This document shows positions 35,686 to 45,123 of a stretch of DNA of 64,000 bases, one piece after another. Source of the stretch: Hirschia sp964342355 (GTDB lineage Bacteria; Pseudomonadota; Alphaproteobacteria; Caulobacterales; Hyphomonadaceae); the NCBI GenBank assembly GCA_964342355.1, contig CAYFFG010000008.1:62001-126000 (forward strand), in the 5' to 3' direction. Position 1 is the first letter of the stretch, and the number at the start of each line of letters is the position of its first letter. The notes beneath the pieces were generated by a model. It saw nothing but the letters and a program-made list of their open reading frames with translations, searched no databases and had not been told where the DNA came from. Position numbers and translations under genes: made by a program.

Positions 35686-37749
35686 TTACATGGCGGCCGG
35701 TTCTTGATCTTGAGTGAAATTCCACAACTCTTTTAAAAGTGCGATCGCCGCCATTCGTTTTGCATTGTTTGAGATGGCGGCATGATGAGCGTCATCTTGA
35801 GCACTCTTTAACAGTCCTGCATCTTTTACGAGATTAAGGATGCGGAAATTCGGCAATCCGGATTGGCGGATACCGAGTAAATCGCCTGGGCCGCGTAGCT
35901 TGAAATCTGCTTCAGCAATTTCAAAGCCATCAAGTGTTTCGCGTAGAACATTAAGGCGTTTCTGGCTGATTTCGGACAAAGGGTGTTGATAGAGCAAAAG
36001 GCAATATCCTGGCTTGTTCCCTCGACCGACACGGCCTCTTAATTGGTGCAACTGAGCTAGACCAAAGTTTTCCGACCTTTCAATGACAATGATAGTCGCG
36101 TCTGGAATATCGACACCGACCTCAACAACAGTCGTCGAGACGAGAACTTTTGTGTGTCCGTCTTTGAAAGACTGGATTGCGCCGTCTTTCTCATCGCTGC
36201 TCATGCGCCCATGCAGAAGACCAATTTTTTGCCCTAAATATTTTTCCAGCATTTTTTGACGTTCCGTGACTGAGGCATCGTCTTGGTCTTCAGATTCAAC
36301 TTTTGGACAAATCCAGAATATACGCTCACCTCTAGGGATTGCGCGTGCGATCGCGGACATGATTTCATCAGTCCTGTTTTCTGGGATTATACGTGTTGTC
36401 ACCGGCTGGCGGTTTGCGGGTCTTTCATCCAGAATTGTGACGTCTAGTTCGCCATGGATTGCTGATGAAAGGGTGCGTGGAATAGGCGTTGCGCTCATCA
36501 TCAAAAGGTGAGGAGCAATACCTTTGGCGATGAGTTTATTCCGATCATTGACTCCAAAACGGTGTTGTTCGTCGATAACGACAAGAGCCAGGTTGGGAAA
36601 TTCTAATCCGGATTGGAAAAGGGCCTGAGTGCCGCAAACGCAGTGAATTTCATTACTTTCCAATCCACGTACTATGTCTTGTCTTTGAGCTTTGTTTGTT
36701 CGTCCAGTCAGAGCTCTACTACGATAACCTATCGGGTTTAAAAATGCATTGATTGCATCGTTCAGCTGGCGCGCCAAAACCTCTGTTGGCGCCATAATCG
36801 CGGAAGCTTTGCAAGCTGCAGCACATTGGGTTACTGCCAGTGCGGCTACAAGTGTTTTGCCGGTTCCAACATCACCCTGTAATAGGCGCATCATTGGTAT
36901 GGTGCGAGAAAGCTCCGTGCCGATAATTTTGATTGCTTTCAATTGTGCTGCTGTCGGTGCAAATGATAGATTGTCGAGCAGAGCGTTCATCGCATGTGGG
37001 TTTTGCGGAATTGTGTGGCTTTTGGCCTTTGTTCTTTGCGCTCTGATTGCAACTAACTCAAATTCACGATGTAACGCTTCATCGTAGGCGAGTCGTGTTC
37101 TTGCGGTCTCCATCGCATCCAAATCATATGTGCTGGGAGTGTGTACCTGCGCCAATGCGTCCTTGAAACTTGGCCATTTAAATTTCACTAGAAGATCCGG
37201 GTTGACCCATTCTTCTAGTTCATTTGACCTGGATAAAGCATCAGCGATGGCCTTTCGAAGGATTCGAGATGTAACACCCGAGGCAAGAGGGTAGACGGGT
37301 TCGACTTCAGGCGGTTGTTCCTTGGCGTCTTCAGCTACAACATAGTCGGGATGAACAATTTGCTTCTGGTCATTGTAAAGTTCAATTTCCCCAGACACGA
37401 CGACCTTTGCATTGAGAGTGAAAGTCCGCTGCAACCAAATCGGCTGGGCGCGAAAATATACCAACGTCACAGAAGAAGTTTCGTCACTAATGCGGATACG
37501 AGCAGGCGCTGAGCCTCGGCCGATTTGCACTGAATCAACCCAGCCTCTAAATGTTGAAACTTCTCCCACTACAGTGTCGAATATGGAGGGGCGTGGGCGT
37601 CTATCTATCCACCTTACAGGCATATGAAACAACAAATCACGCACCTTATTGCCCCCAACTAGCCGCTCGAGCGCAGGCGCTGTTTTCGGACCAATGCCGC
37701 TTAAGGAGCTTAATTCGGCAAAATAAGGATAAAGAGACTCATGTCGCAT
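35686..37749 (-). CDS. recG: ATP-dependent DNA helicase RecG
   Basis: About 687 residues. It remodels stalled forks and recombination intermediates. An N-terminal wedge/OB domain (SLSGIGPKTAPALERL, then FRGWVDSVQIGRG) is followed by helicase motifs: Q/I region, Walker A GDVGTGKT, DEQHRFG (motif II), MSATPIPRT (III), and the C-terminal RecA lobe with VVEVGVDIPDAT and QLRGRVGRG. ATG 37749 gives the usual N terminus; an upstream GTG at 37800 would add 17 unlikely residues and crowd the sdhE promoter. It is divergent from sdhE and mfd. Confidence 0.95.
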   Translation of the reverse strand: MRHESLYPYFAELSSLSGIGPKTAPALERLVGGNKVRDLLFHMPVRWIDRRPRPSIFDTVVGEVSTFRGWVDSVQIGRGSAPARIRISDETSSVTLVYFRAQPIWLQRTFTLNAKVVVSGEIELYNDQKQIVHPDYVVAEDAKEQPPEVEPVYPLASGVTSRILRKAIADALSRSNELEEWVNPDLLVKFKWPSFKDALAQVHTPSTYDLDAMETARTRLAYDEALHREFELVAIRAQRTKAKSHTIPQNPHAMNALLDNLSFAPTAAQLKAIKIIGTELSRTIPMMRLLQGDVGTGKTLVAALAVTQCAAACKASAIMAPTEVLARQLNDAINAFLNPIGYRSRALTGRTNKAQRQDIVRGLESNEIHCVCGTQALFQSGLEFPNLALVVIDEQHRFGVNDRNKLIAKGIAPHLLMMSATPIPRTLSSAIHGELDVTILDERPANRQPVTTRIIPENRTDEIMSAIARAIPRGERIFWICPKVESEDQDDASVTERQKMLEKYLGQKIGLLHGRMSSDEKDGAIQSFKDGHTKVLVSTTVVEVGVDIPDATIIVIERSENFGLAQLHQLRGRVGRGNKPGYCLLLYQHPLSEISQKRLNVLRETLDGFEIAEADFKLRGPGDLLGIRQSGLPNFRILNLVKDAGLLKSAQDDAHHAAISNNAKRMAAIALLKELWNFTQDQEPAAM

Positions 37750-37832
37750 GGCTCTGTGACGGTATTGCGCGATTTCTGGGCTGGCAATCGCTGCTTTCAC
37801 GCGTCATAAAGTCGTCAACAGGAGTTAATGTA

Positions 37833-38108
37833 ATGGACGAACGTCGCCGCAAACTATTGTTCCGCGCAAACCATCGAGGTTTCAAGGAGATGGATCTTTT
37901 GATGGGCGCATTCGCTCAACAAACTCTTGCTGGGATGTCATCTGAAGAGCTCGATGAGTTTGAACATTTACTGGCGTTGGATGATCAGGATGTTTACGGA
38001 TGGATCATTGGACGTGAACTGGCGCCGGAACATGTTGAATGTGCCGTTCTAGAACAATTAAAAGCGTTTGATTTGCCGAAATATTTGAGTCGTCACGGGC
38101 TCGCTTGA
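37833..38108 (+). CDS. sdhE: FAD assembly factor SdhE
   Basis: 91 residues. It promotes covalent flavinylation of succinate dehydrogenase. The family signature RRKLLFRANHRGFKEMDLLM (residues 4-23, with the RGxxE-type RGFKE) and DDQDVYGWIIGRE are intact. ATG 37833 has AGGAG 8 nt upstream; the frame is open further upstream but that part overlaps recG and has no family similarity. It lies 30 nt before mfd, a common alphaproteobacterial order. Confidence 0.93.
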   Translation: MDERRRKLLFRANHRGFKEMDLLMGAFAQQTLAGMSSEELDEFEHLLALDDQDVYGWIIGRELAPEHVECAVLEQLKAFDLPKYLSRHGLA

Positions 38109-38138
38109 TTTGCTGTCGACGATTATAGAGCAACAATA

Positions 38139-41100
38139 ATGAAAGTCTGGAATACGATTGCGGCTCTGAAAGAGCCGACGAAAGCCGTTGGCGCACCTTT
38201 TGGTGCGGACGTCCGTGTGTTTGTTGAGGCGTTGATCGAACGAGGCGGTATTGGCGTATTTGTCGCTAAAGATGAACGCCTTGCTATGCAGGTTCAGTCC
38301 ATAGCGGCATTCTTTCGCCCAGAACTCGAATGCGTTGTTTTTCCTGCATGGGATTGCCTTCCTTATGACCGCGTCAGTCCCACACCGAACGTCGCAGTAC
38401 AGCGATGTGTGGTGTTGTCACGCCTTGCGCATGGCGCAGCCCAAAAAACACTCCTGATTGTAACAACCGCACATGCGATTGTGCAGCGATCCGCACCGAT
38501 TGAATCCATGCGCAGCGCGTCCTTTGCTGCACAGGTAGGCGTCGATCTGCATGAAGAGGCCTTACAAAATTATCTCTCTGTGAATGGTTATGTACGCACC
38601 GAACTGGTCAGAGAGCCCGGTGAATATGCCTTTCGTGGGGGCATAGTCGACATATTTCCACCGGATTATTCAGAACCCGTTAGACTGGATCTGTTTGGAG
38701 ACACAGTCGATTCTATTCGCTCGTTTGATACAGAGACACAACGCTCAACCGGCGATCTGCAACATGTTACGTTTTCTCCAGTCAGCGAGATTTTCTTTAC
38801 TGATGAGGCGCTTAGTCGGTTCCGTGTAAAATACCTGACTGAGTTTGGTGCGCCGGGCGGAAATCCAAGCTATGAGGCGGCACGCGCGCGTATTCGACGA
38901 CAGGGCGTGGAACAATGGTTGCCTCTGTTCCATGAGCACCTCAATACGCTGTTTGATTATGTTGGTGTCAGAGCGTTAGTAGGCTTATCAGATCAAGTTT
39001 TGGCCGCTTGTTTAGAACGCATCAAGCTTGTCGAAGACTATTATGAGACTCGCCTTCATGCGGCTGGAGGAGAGATTTCTGATGCCAAAGTGTTGAAGCC
39101 GTCAGATCTGTATCTGTCTTCAGATGAATTACGTACGACACTAAACAAGCGACCAAGTGTTGAGTTTAAACAAGAGACCGGGGCATCGGAAAAAAACGTA
39201 TTGCATGTTGGTTGCGAACTAGGGCGCAACTTCGCCGTTGAGCGTATAGACCCAAATGCAAATGTGTTCGACGCAAGTGTTGCCTATGCGCGGGAGGCAG
39301 ATAGCAAGAAACAAAAAATTGTGTTTGCAGCGTGGTCTCGTGGTTCTGCGGAACGCATGCAAACAATGTTGTCTGATCACGGTCTTGAAGGCGTCAGGAT
39401 CCGTGAAGATTGGAACGCCGCTAAAGCGTCCAATACGCCTACGGTGGCTCAGCTAGCTTTAGAATCTGGATTTGTGTTTCCAGACCTCTGCGTGATAGCG
39501 GAGCAGGATATTCTAGGCGATAAGCTGGCGCGTCCGAGAAGGAAAAAACGCAAAACTGCCGATTATATTGCAGAGGTTGCCTCGTTATCTCCGGGTGACC
39601 TTGTTGTTCATGTTGACCATGGTGTGGGGCGATATGACGGGCTGCGCACAGTCGATGTGGGGCAGGCGCCGCATGATTGCCTGGAGTTGGTCTACTCGGG
39701 AGGTGATCGAATACTCCTGCCTGTCGAAAACATAGAGCTGGTATCCCGCTATGGTTCGGAGGGCGGTGAAAGCGCAATTGACCGTCTGGGCGGAGCGGGT
39801 TGGCAAACAAGAAAAGCACGCGCCAAAAAGAACATTATGGAGATGGCGGAAGACCTCATCCGCATCGCCGCTGAAAGAGAACTCAAAAAAGCTGAGAGGA
39901 CTGCTGAGCCAGACGGCTTGTTTGATGAATTCTGTGCGCGTTTCCCATATGAAGAAACCGATGATCAACTTCATGCGATAGAAGACTGTGTTAGCGACCT
40001 GGCGTCGGGCAAACCTATGGATCGTCTCATTTGTGGGGATGTGGGTTTCGGTAAAACAGAGGTTGCGCTGCGCACAGCATTCGTTGCAGCAATGAGTGGG
40101 ATGCAAGTGGCTGTTATTGCGCCTACGACGCTGCTCGCACGTCAGCATTTCAGAACGTTTAAGGAGCGTTTTGATGGTTGGCCTATAAAGGTTCGTCACT
40201 TGTCGCGATTTGTGTCCGCTAAAGAGCAGGCAACGACGCGTGAAATGTTGAGTACGGGCGATGCGGATGTAGTCGTTGGCACGCACGCTGTTTTATCTAA
40301 ACAAGTGAACTTTAAGCGCTTAGGTTTGCTGATAATTGACGAAGAACAGCGCTTTGGCGTGAAGCACAAAGAACGACTCAAAGAACTTAAGGCGGATATT
40401 CATGTCCTAACGCTTTCAGCCACACCAATCCCTCGAACGCTTCAACTAGCGCTGACAGGAATTCGTGATCTATCGATCATTGCAACGCCACCAATAGATA
40501 GACTGTCTGTAAGAACCTATGTTCTCGAATTTGATCCGGTCACTGTTCGCGAAGCACTACTGAGAGAGCGTTATCGAGGCGGACAATCTTATTATGTCGC
40601 GCCCCGGGTGTCCGACCTTCCATTCTTAGAAAAATTTCTTAGAGAAGAGGTGCCGGAAGTTTCATTTTTAAGTGCGCACGGGCAAATGCCAGCCGGTCAG
40701 CTAGAAGATATCATGAATGATTTCTATGATGGCAAAGCGGATGTCCTCTTAGCGACGACAATTGTGGAATCCGGACTGGATATTCCCCGTGCAAACACAT
40801 TGATTCTACATAGGGCTGATATGTTTGGCTTGGCGCAATTGTACCAGCTGCGTGGTCGTGTTGGACGCTCGAAATTACGTGCGTACGCTTACATGACGAC
40901 TAAAAAGGATATGGTCTTAACCGACGCTGCAGACAAACGCTTAAAGGTTCTCCAATCACTAGACAGTCTCGGCGCCGGGTTTCAGCTAGCTAGTCACGAC
41001 CTGGATATGCGAGGTGGCGGCAACCTGTTGGGTGACGCACAGTCTGGTCATGTGCGCGAAGTCGGTGTGGAACTGTATCAACAAATGTTGGAGGACGCGG

Positions 41101-41588
41101 TCAATGCGCTGCGTTCTGGTGAGGTTCAAGTATCCGACGATTGGTCTCCTGTTATTGACTTGGGCGCTGCAGTCCTTATCCCCGACACTTATGTAACTGA
41201 CCTTACGGAGCGCTTGTCTTTATATCGAAGACTAGCTGACCTGGACACGGAGCAGGAACGAGAGAGTTTCGCGGCTGAACTGATAGATCGGTTTGGACCA
41301 CTGCCTGAAGAGACCCGGCAATTGATGGAAATTACAGCGGTCAAAACAATCTGTAAGACGCTTGGCGTATCCAAACTTTCTGCAGGTCCCAAAGGCGCGA
41401 CTCTGACTTTCAGGGATGATGCAAAGGTAGACCCGGCTAAATTGGTTGCGTGGGTCCACACCCGTCCTAGCCAAATGAAATTGAGGCCAGACCAAAAGTT
41501 AGTGGTGAAGGGAGTTTGGCCAACCGCTGACATAAGATTGAAGTCTGTAAAGAGCGTGTTAAAAGAACTCACAGGCGCTTTGGTTTAG
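38139..41588 (+). CDS. mfd: Transcription-repair coupling factor Mfd
   Basis: 1149 residues. It removes RNA polymerase stalled at lesions and recruits UvrA. The N-terminal UvrB-like module (FPAWDCLPYDRVSP, FRGGIVDIFPP), the RNAP-interaction domain (SLSPGDLVVHVDHGVGRYDG, about 490) and the RecG-like motor are present: GDVGFGKTEVALR (Walker A), DEEQRFG (motif II), LSATPIPRT, ATTIVESGLDIPRANT and QLRGRVGRS. The TRCF C-terminal domain closes the protein. Length is normal. ATG 38139 was chosen; the Shine-Dalgarno is weak. Confidence 0.96.
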   Translation: MKVWNTIAALKEPTKAVGAPFGADVRVFVEALIERGGIGVFVAKDERLAMQVQSIAAFFRPELECVVFPAWDCLPYDRVSPTPNVAVQRCVVLSRLAHGAAQKTLLIVTTAHAIVQRSAPIESMRSASFAAQVGVDLHEEALQNYLSVNGYVRTELVREPGEYAFRGGIVDIFPPDYSEPVRLDLFGDTVDSIRSFDTETQRSTGDLQHVTFSPVSEIFFTDEALSRFRVKYLTEFGAPGGNPSYEAARARIRRQGVEQWLPLFHEHLNTLFDYVGVRALVGLSDQVLAACLERIKLVEDYYETRLHAAGGEISDAKVLKPSDLYLSSDELRTTLNKRPSVEFKQETGASEKNVLHVGCELGRNFAVERIDPNANVFDASVAYAREADSKKQKIVFAAWSRGSAERMQTMLSDHGLEGVRIREDWNAAKASNTPTVAQLALESGFVFPDLCVIAEQDILGDKLARPRRKKRKTADYIAEVASLSPGDLVVHVDHGVGRYDGLRTVDVGQAPHDCLELVYSGGDRILLPVENIELVSRYGSEGGESAIDRLGGAGWQTRKARAKKNIMEMAEDLIRIAAERELKKAERTAEPDGLFDEFCARFPYEETDDQLHAIEDCVSDLASGKPMDRLICGDVGFGKTEVALRTAFVAAMSGMQVAVIAPTTLLARQHFRTFKERFDGWPIKVRHLSRFVSAKEQATTREMLSTGDADVVVGTHAVLSKQVNFKRLGLLIIDEEQRFGVKHKERLKELKADIHVLTLSATPIPRTLQLALTGIRDLSIIATPPIDRLSVRTYVLEFDPVTVREALLRERYRGGQSYYVAPRVSDLPFLEKFLREEVPEVSFLSAHGQMPAGQLEDIMNDFYDGKADVLLATTIVESGLDIPRANTLILHRADMFGLAQLYQLRGRVGRSKLRAYAYMTTKKDMVLTDAADKRLKVLQSLDSLGAGFQLASHDLDMRGGGNLLGDAQSGHVREVGVELYQQMLEDAVNALRSGEVQVSDDWSPVIDLGAAVLIPDTYVTDLTERLSLYRRLADLDTEQERESFAAELIDRFGPLPEETRQLMEITAVKTICKTLGVSKLSAGPKGATLTFRDDAKVDPAKLVAWVHTRPSQMKLRPDQKLVVKGVWPTADIRLKSVKSVLKELTGALV

Positions 41589-41603
41589 TTCAGTTGATCA
41601 TTG

Positions 41604-42896
41604 TTACGCTGCGCGGTGATCTGCATCGGATCGACGTTGATCTGACAATGCGCGCTCCAACAATGAGCTAACCGTCTCGTTGGAGACGCAGCTTAATACT
41701 CGCCAGTTTATCTGTATTTGGCGTGCGGGTTGATCAAGTCCGACTTCGAATGCTGTTGAATCAAGAACAGCTTCCAAACGAAACGCAGCACGCTCGGCGG
41801 CTGACTGAGTCGATCCGGGAAGAGCAACAACTATATGCGATTCATCAATCTGTGCGGGTACGTCTTCGTTACGGAGAAGTGTTGTTACAACTTTAGCAGC
41901 ATGAACTATGTCAGATTTTGAAGGAACACCTGATGAGCTAACACCCACAACTTTTAATACAAGCAGGCACAAGCTCTGGTTCATTTTTTGAGACCACCCC
42001 AGTTGCCGCTCTAAATGAGAGCGGAAGAAAGGTTCAGAAAAAAGTAAAGTCTCTTGATCGACGATAGCGCTGACATTTGGTTTTTCAATCTGCTGGGCAG
42101 TGTGTAGCCTTTTTAGTCCGTCCCATACTTGCGCTACAAAATTGTCCTCTGACGTTTCAATCAAATCGGTTGCGCAGGATAAAATATCATCAGATAGCCT
42201 CACTTGATCATTAGCAAGAAGCAGAACTGGGATGTTGATGAGTGAGGGGCTTCTTCGGACCAGCGAGCATAGTTTATGGATTTCCTGACTGCCTTCGCTG
42301 AGATCCATTATGACAGCGTCGAAATCATGCTCATGAAGATAGTCAAAGCTAGTATAAGCACTAAAAGCTGCTTTCACGCTCAAGCCACGCTGGCCTAGAT
42401 CTGTATCTATCTGTGAAAAATACCTGGAAGCAGCTCCGACATACAAAACCCTTTTGGGGTGAGAGACGTAATCGTTGTGCTTGTGTTCAGGCTGATGCCC
42501 GAATTCGACAAACGATTGCTGCCTTAATGCAGCTTCGTTTGTTTTCGCCAGTATTCTATCCGCAAAGTCAAACCGGTATGAGGCTAGATTGAGAGCATGA
42601 TCTGAGCTTAAAGAGACATCAAACTGATTCAGATCAACTGCGATATTACATCTGCCAACAGAAGCTAAAATGGGCTGCTTTGCCTCTTGAGAGAAGGCGA
42701 ATTCAATCGTCTCTTTTATGATTGCTGGAGAACAAGTCAAAAGATCGAACAAAAGCACATCGACTGGCCCTTTAAAATCTCCGCATAGTGCCGTTAAGCC
42801 AGCATCCTCAAGGTGCATGCAGATTTTAACAGCACGGAAATGATCACCACAGATGACAGAAACCGTTTTTGACGATTTTGCTTGAGAATGGCTCAT
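41604..42896 (-). CDS. Degenerate REC-REC-GGDEF protein, PopA-like c-di-GMP receptor candidate
   Basis: 430 residues. Two receiver-like domains (about 10-120 and 147-265) are followed by a GGDEF-like domain (about 275-425). The first receiver is poorly conserved; the second keeps a phospho-acceptor-like Asp in DAVIMDLSEG (about 193-202). In the GGDEF domain the active-site loop reads DESHI (351-355) instead of GGEEF, so synthesis is unlikely. The allosteric I-site RxxD is intact as RNED (342-345), at the same distance from the loop as in PleD. This is the plan of Caulobacter PopA, a c-di-GMP effector for CtrA degradation. The architecture is seen; the role is inference. It converges on mfd. 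Confidence 0.82.
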   Translation of the reverse strand: MSHSQAKSSKTVSVICGDHFRAVKICMHLEDAGLTALCGDFKGPVDVLLFDLLTCSPAIIKETIEFAFSQEAKQPILASVGRCNIAVDLNQFDVSLSSDHALNLASYRFDFADRILAKTNEAALRQQSFVEFGHQPEHKHNDYVSHPKRVLYVGAASRYFSQIDTDLGQRGLSVKAAFSAYTSFDYLHEHDFDAVIMDLSEGSQEIHKLCSLVRRSPSLINIPVLLLANDQVRLSDDILSCATDLIETSEDNFVAQVWDGLKRLHTAQQIEKPNVSAIVDQETLLFSEPFFRSHLERQLGWSQKMNQSLCLLVLKVVGVSSSGVPSKSDIVHAAKVVTTLLRNEDVPAQIDESHIVVALPGSTQSAAERAAFRLEAVLDSTAFEVGLDQPARQIQINWRVLSCVSNETVSSLLERALSDQRRSDADHRAA

Positions 42897-43242
42897 AATT
42901 TGACCTTGGGTCAGTCAGGAGAGGGGAGCCATTGCAATCTATGAAAGTGTATTTAAGTCGACCTTATTCTAATCGTTGCAATTTGAATAAAATTTCGTTG
43001 GTTTGCTTTGAAGCAGATATGAATGTTTGTTGAATATCACGAAATGGAAACTTTCATGCTCAAGCGCATATATTTGTTTTCCGATAGGATTGAATGATTT
43101 TTTTAAATCGACCTATCGACTGTTCCTTTAAGACTGGCCGACGCAATTGCGTCGGCTTTTTTGTTGCAGAAGCAATTCAAGCTGGTTAAGCCGGTTGTAT
43201 TGTTAAAATGATATCTGTTTGGATTATCCCGGGAGAAAAACC
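42897..43242. other. Non-coding stretch with hairpins and an orphan terminator
   Basis: This AT-rich 346-bp stretch lies between the divergent PopA-like and transaldolase genes. It contains an inverted repeat CGATAGG/CCTATCG (43082-43088 with 43112-43118) enclosing an inner GATTT/AAATC hairpin with a T-rich loop, and then a canonical + strand terminator at 43137-43162. No protein-coding ORF is convincing. It could encode a small RNA, or act as a leader of the downstream gene. Confidence 0.55.
43137..43162 (+). terminator. Orphan + strand terminator upstream of the transaldolase gene
   Basis: The stem GCCGACGC/GCGTCGGC (43137-43144 with 43149-43156) and an AATT loop are followed by six T. The nearest upstream + strand gene, mfd, ends 1.5 kb earlier, with an opposite-strand gene in between, so this must stop some other + strand transcript. 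Confidence 0.85.
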
Positions 43243-43899
43243 ATGAAGTTTTTCGTAGATACCGCTGATGTTGCGGCGATTAAAGATCTAGCTGAAACCG
43301 GCATGGTCGATGGTGTGACGACTAATCCATCGCTCATTGCCAAGTCGGGTCGGGATTTTAAAGAAGTCGTGGCTGAAATCTGTGGCGTAGTGCCAGGCGA
43401 TGTCAGTGCAGAAGTGGTTGCTACAGATTTTGAAGGAATGATTCGTGAAGGGCGCGCACTTATGGAAATTGCGCCCAATATCGTTGTGAAACTTCCTCTA
43501 ACTTGGGACGGCCTGAAAGCAACGAAGGCAATCACTTCAGAAGGAGGTAAGGTCAACGTCACGCTTTGTTTTTCCACGAACCAGGCCTTGCTTGCGGCCA
43601 AAGCTGGCGCGACATATATCTCTCCGTTTGTTGGACGACTAGATGACATCAACATTGACGGTATGGAGCTCATCTCTGAGATCCGGGCTATGTATGATAA
43701 CTATGAAACACTTTCGACTGAGATATTGGTAGCGTCTGTTAGAAGCCCAAACCACGTCAGGCAAGCAGCTATTATTGGCGCAGACGTTGCAACCCTACCG
43801 CCGAATGTCCTCAAGTCATTGATCGCACACCCATTGACTGACAAGGGGCTTGCATCCTTCCTTGATGATGCCAAGAGCGCCGGTGTAAAAATAGCCTAA
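43243..43899 (+). CDS. Transaldolase / fructose-6-phosphate aldolase (TalC/FSA type)
   Basis: 218 residues, a short transaldolase-family TIM barrel. MKFFVDTADVAAIKDL at the N terminus, GVTTNPSLIAKSG, the Schiff-base Lys in IVVKLPLTWDGLKA (about 84) and VNVTLCFSTNQALLAAKAGA are typical. ATG 43243 has GGGAG 7 nt upstream; a longer in-frame extension has none. It probably works in the non-oxidative pentose phosphate pathway, though members differ in being transaldolases or F6P aldolases, and sequence alone does not decide. It is flanked by two c-di-GMP genes. Confidence 0.93.
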   Translation: MKFFVDTADVAAIKDLAETGMVDGVTTNPSLIAKSGRDFKEVVAEICGVVPGDVSAEVVATDFEGMIREGRALMEIAPNIVVKLPLTWDGLKATKAITSEGGKVNVTLCFSTNQALLAAKAGATYISPFVGRLDDINIDGMELISEIRAMYDNYETLSTEILVASVRSPNHVRQAAIIGADVATLPPNVLKSLIAHPLTDKGLASFLDDAKSAGVKIA

Positions 43900-43929
43900 T
43901 TACAATCGTATAGAATTGTAGAAAGGACT

Positions 43930-43966
43930 AAGCGTCCGTTTCAGCTGCGACTATGCGGACGCTTTA
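43930..43966. terminator. Terminator-like hairpin between convergent genes
   Basis: AAGCGTCCG (43930-43938) pairs with CGGACGCTT (43956-43964); the right arm lies in the last codons of the diguanylate cyclase gene. A few T follow on the + strand. It may end the transaldolase transcript. Confidence 0.55.
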
Positions 43967-45006
43967 AAATCATCGAGTTGATCTTCAACAGTCACACGGT
44001 TTCGCCCGGTCTGTTTTGAGCGATAAAGGCATGTGTCAGCGCGTTCGATCAAGGATTGGATATTGTCGTCTGCGGAGTATCTTGCGATACCAAATGAAAC
44101 GGTGATCTGACCAAGGGGTTGGCCCGTCGACCGGCGCATCAGCTTCTTCGTCTGAATAGCTTTCCGGATTCGTTCGGAAATATCAGCTGCCTGTTCGATC
44201 GTCGTGCGTGGCATGATGATAGCAAATTCTTCGCCGCCATAACGTGCGACAAGAAAATCAGGCATCGACGCCTGAGATAACGAGCTGGCTACAAAACGAA
44301 TGACCTGGTCACCCGTTTGGTGACCCCAAGTGTCATTGAATTTTTTGAAATGGTCGATGTCGCAAAGCACAAGACATAGCTTTTCATCTGTAGCTTCTGC
44401 TTCTTCAGTGCGCCGGCGAAGTGTTTCATCAAAATACTTACGATTCGCAACACCTGTAAGACCATCAGTGAGGGCTTCTGCGCGGGCAGCGCGAAGTGAG
44501 CTGCGGAGTGATTCGATTTCATCTGAAGACTGACGAAGCTTTTCGTTTAGCTCTGTGTTCTGCTTCGACATATCGTGTGTTGAAGACGCTAGAACTGTAA
44601 TAATACGTTGCAATGCATCGCTGGACAGTTCAGCTGTCTCCAGTGTTCGGGCTGCATTTTGTAGAGTCGCACCGTATTGTTCGGTTGTGTCGCCGGCTGC
44701 CTTTAGGGCTTCGAGCGCATCTGTGATTTCTTTGGCAATCCGGCTTCCGGTTTCCATAACCTGATTGGAAAGCTGGGTAGAGGAGAAAAACCTTTCGTGG
44801 AGGCTTTCCATCTCATTGTCTGTCAGTCCGCCATTGATCGTGATTGTTTCGTCAATTGCTTTGATAAGTCCAGGCGTCCAACCCGTCAGGTAGTTCAACC
44901 AGATCTCGTAGTTCTGAGCAGAGGCGCTCAGTTTGAACTCGCCGATTTTGTCTACAGAGGCATGGCCAATCTTTTGACCCTTATCGCCTCTAAGCTGATC
45001 AATCAT
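43951..45006 (-). CDS. Diguanylate cyclase, GGDEF domain (DgcB-like)
   Basis: 351 residues, without TM segments. The N-terminal helical domain (about 30-75, YEIWLNYLTGWTPGL) and a coiled-coil stretch (about 80-178) lead into a GGDEF domain (178-340) with LTDGLTGVANRKYFDE, CDIDHFKKFNDTWGH and an intact active loop GGEEF (257-261). The I-site position reads SMPD (247-250), so the Arg of RxxD is missing and product inhibition through that site is unlikely. ATG 45006 is chosen for its GGGAG; a GTG at 45054 is also in frame. The plan resembles Caulobacter DgcB. It should make c-di-GMP. Confidence 0.92.
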   Translation of the reverse strand: MIDQLRGDKGQKIGHASVDKIGEFKLSASAQNYEIWLNYLTGWTPGLIKAIDETITINGGLTDNEMESLHERFFSSTQLSNQVMETGSRIAKEITDALEALKAAGDTTEQYGATLQNAARTLETAELSSDALQRIITVLASSTHDMSKQNTELNEKLRQSSDEIESLRSSLRAARAEALTDGLTGVANRKYFDETLRRRTEEAEATDEKLCLVLCDIDHFKKFNDTWGHQTGDQVIRFVASSLSQASMPDFLVARYGGEEFAIIMPRTTIEQAADISERIRKAIQTKKLMRRSTGQPLGQITVSFGIARYSADDNIQSLIERADTCLYRSKQTGRNRVTVEDQLDDFKASA

Positions 45007-45123
45007 CAGGCATCTGCTCCCAACACAATCCACGCTAACGAAAATACGATGCACCTAAAAAGGTTACTAAAGTCGAACTGACAATCAAGCTGAACACTAA
45101 TTCACCTAATCGTGAAACGTATC

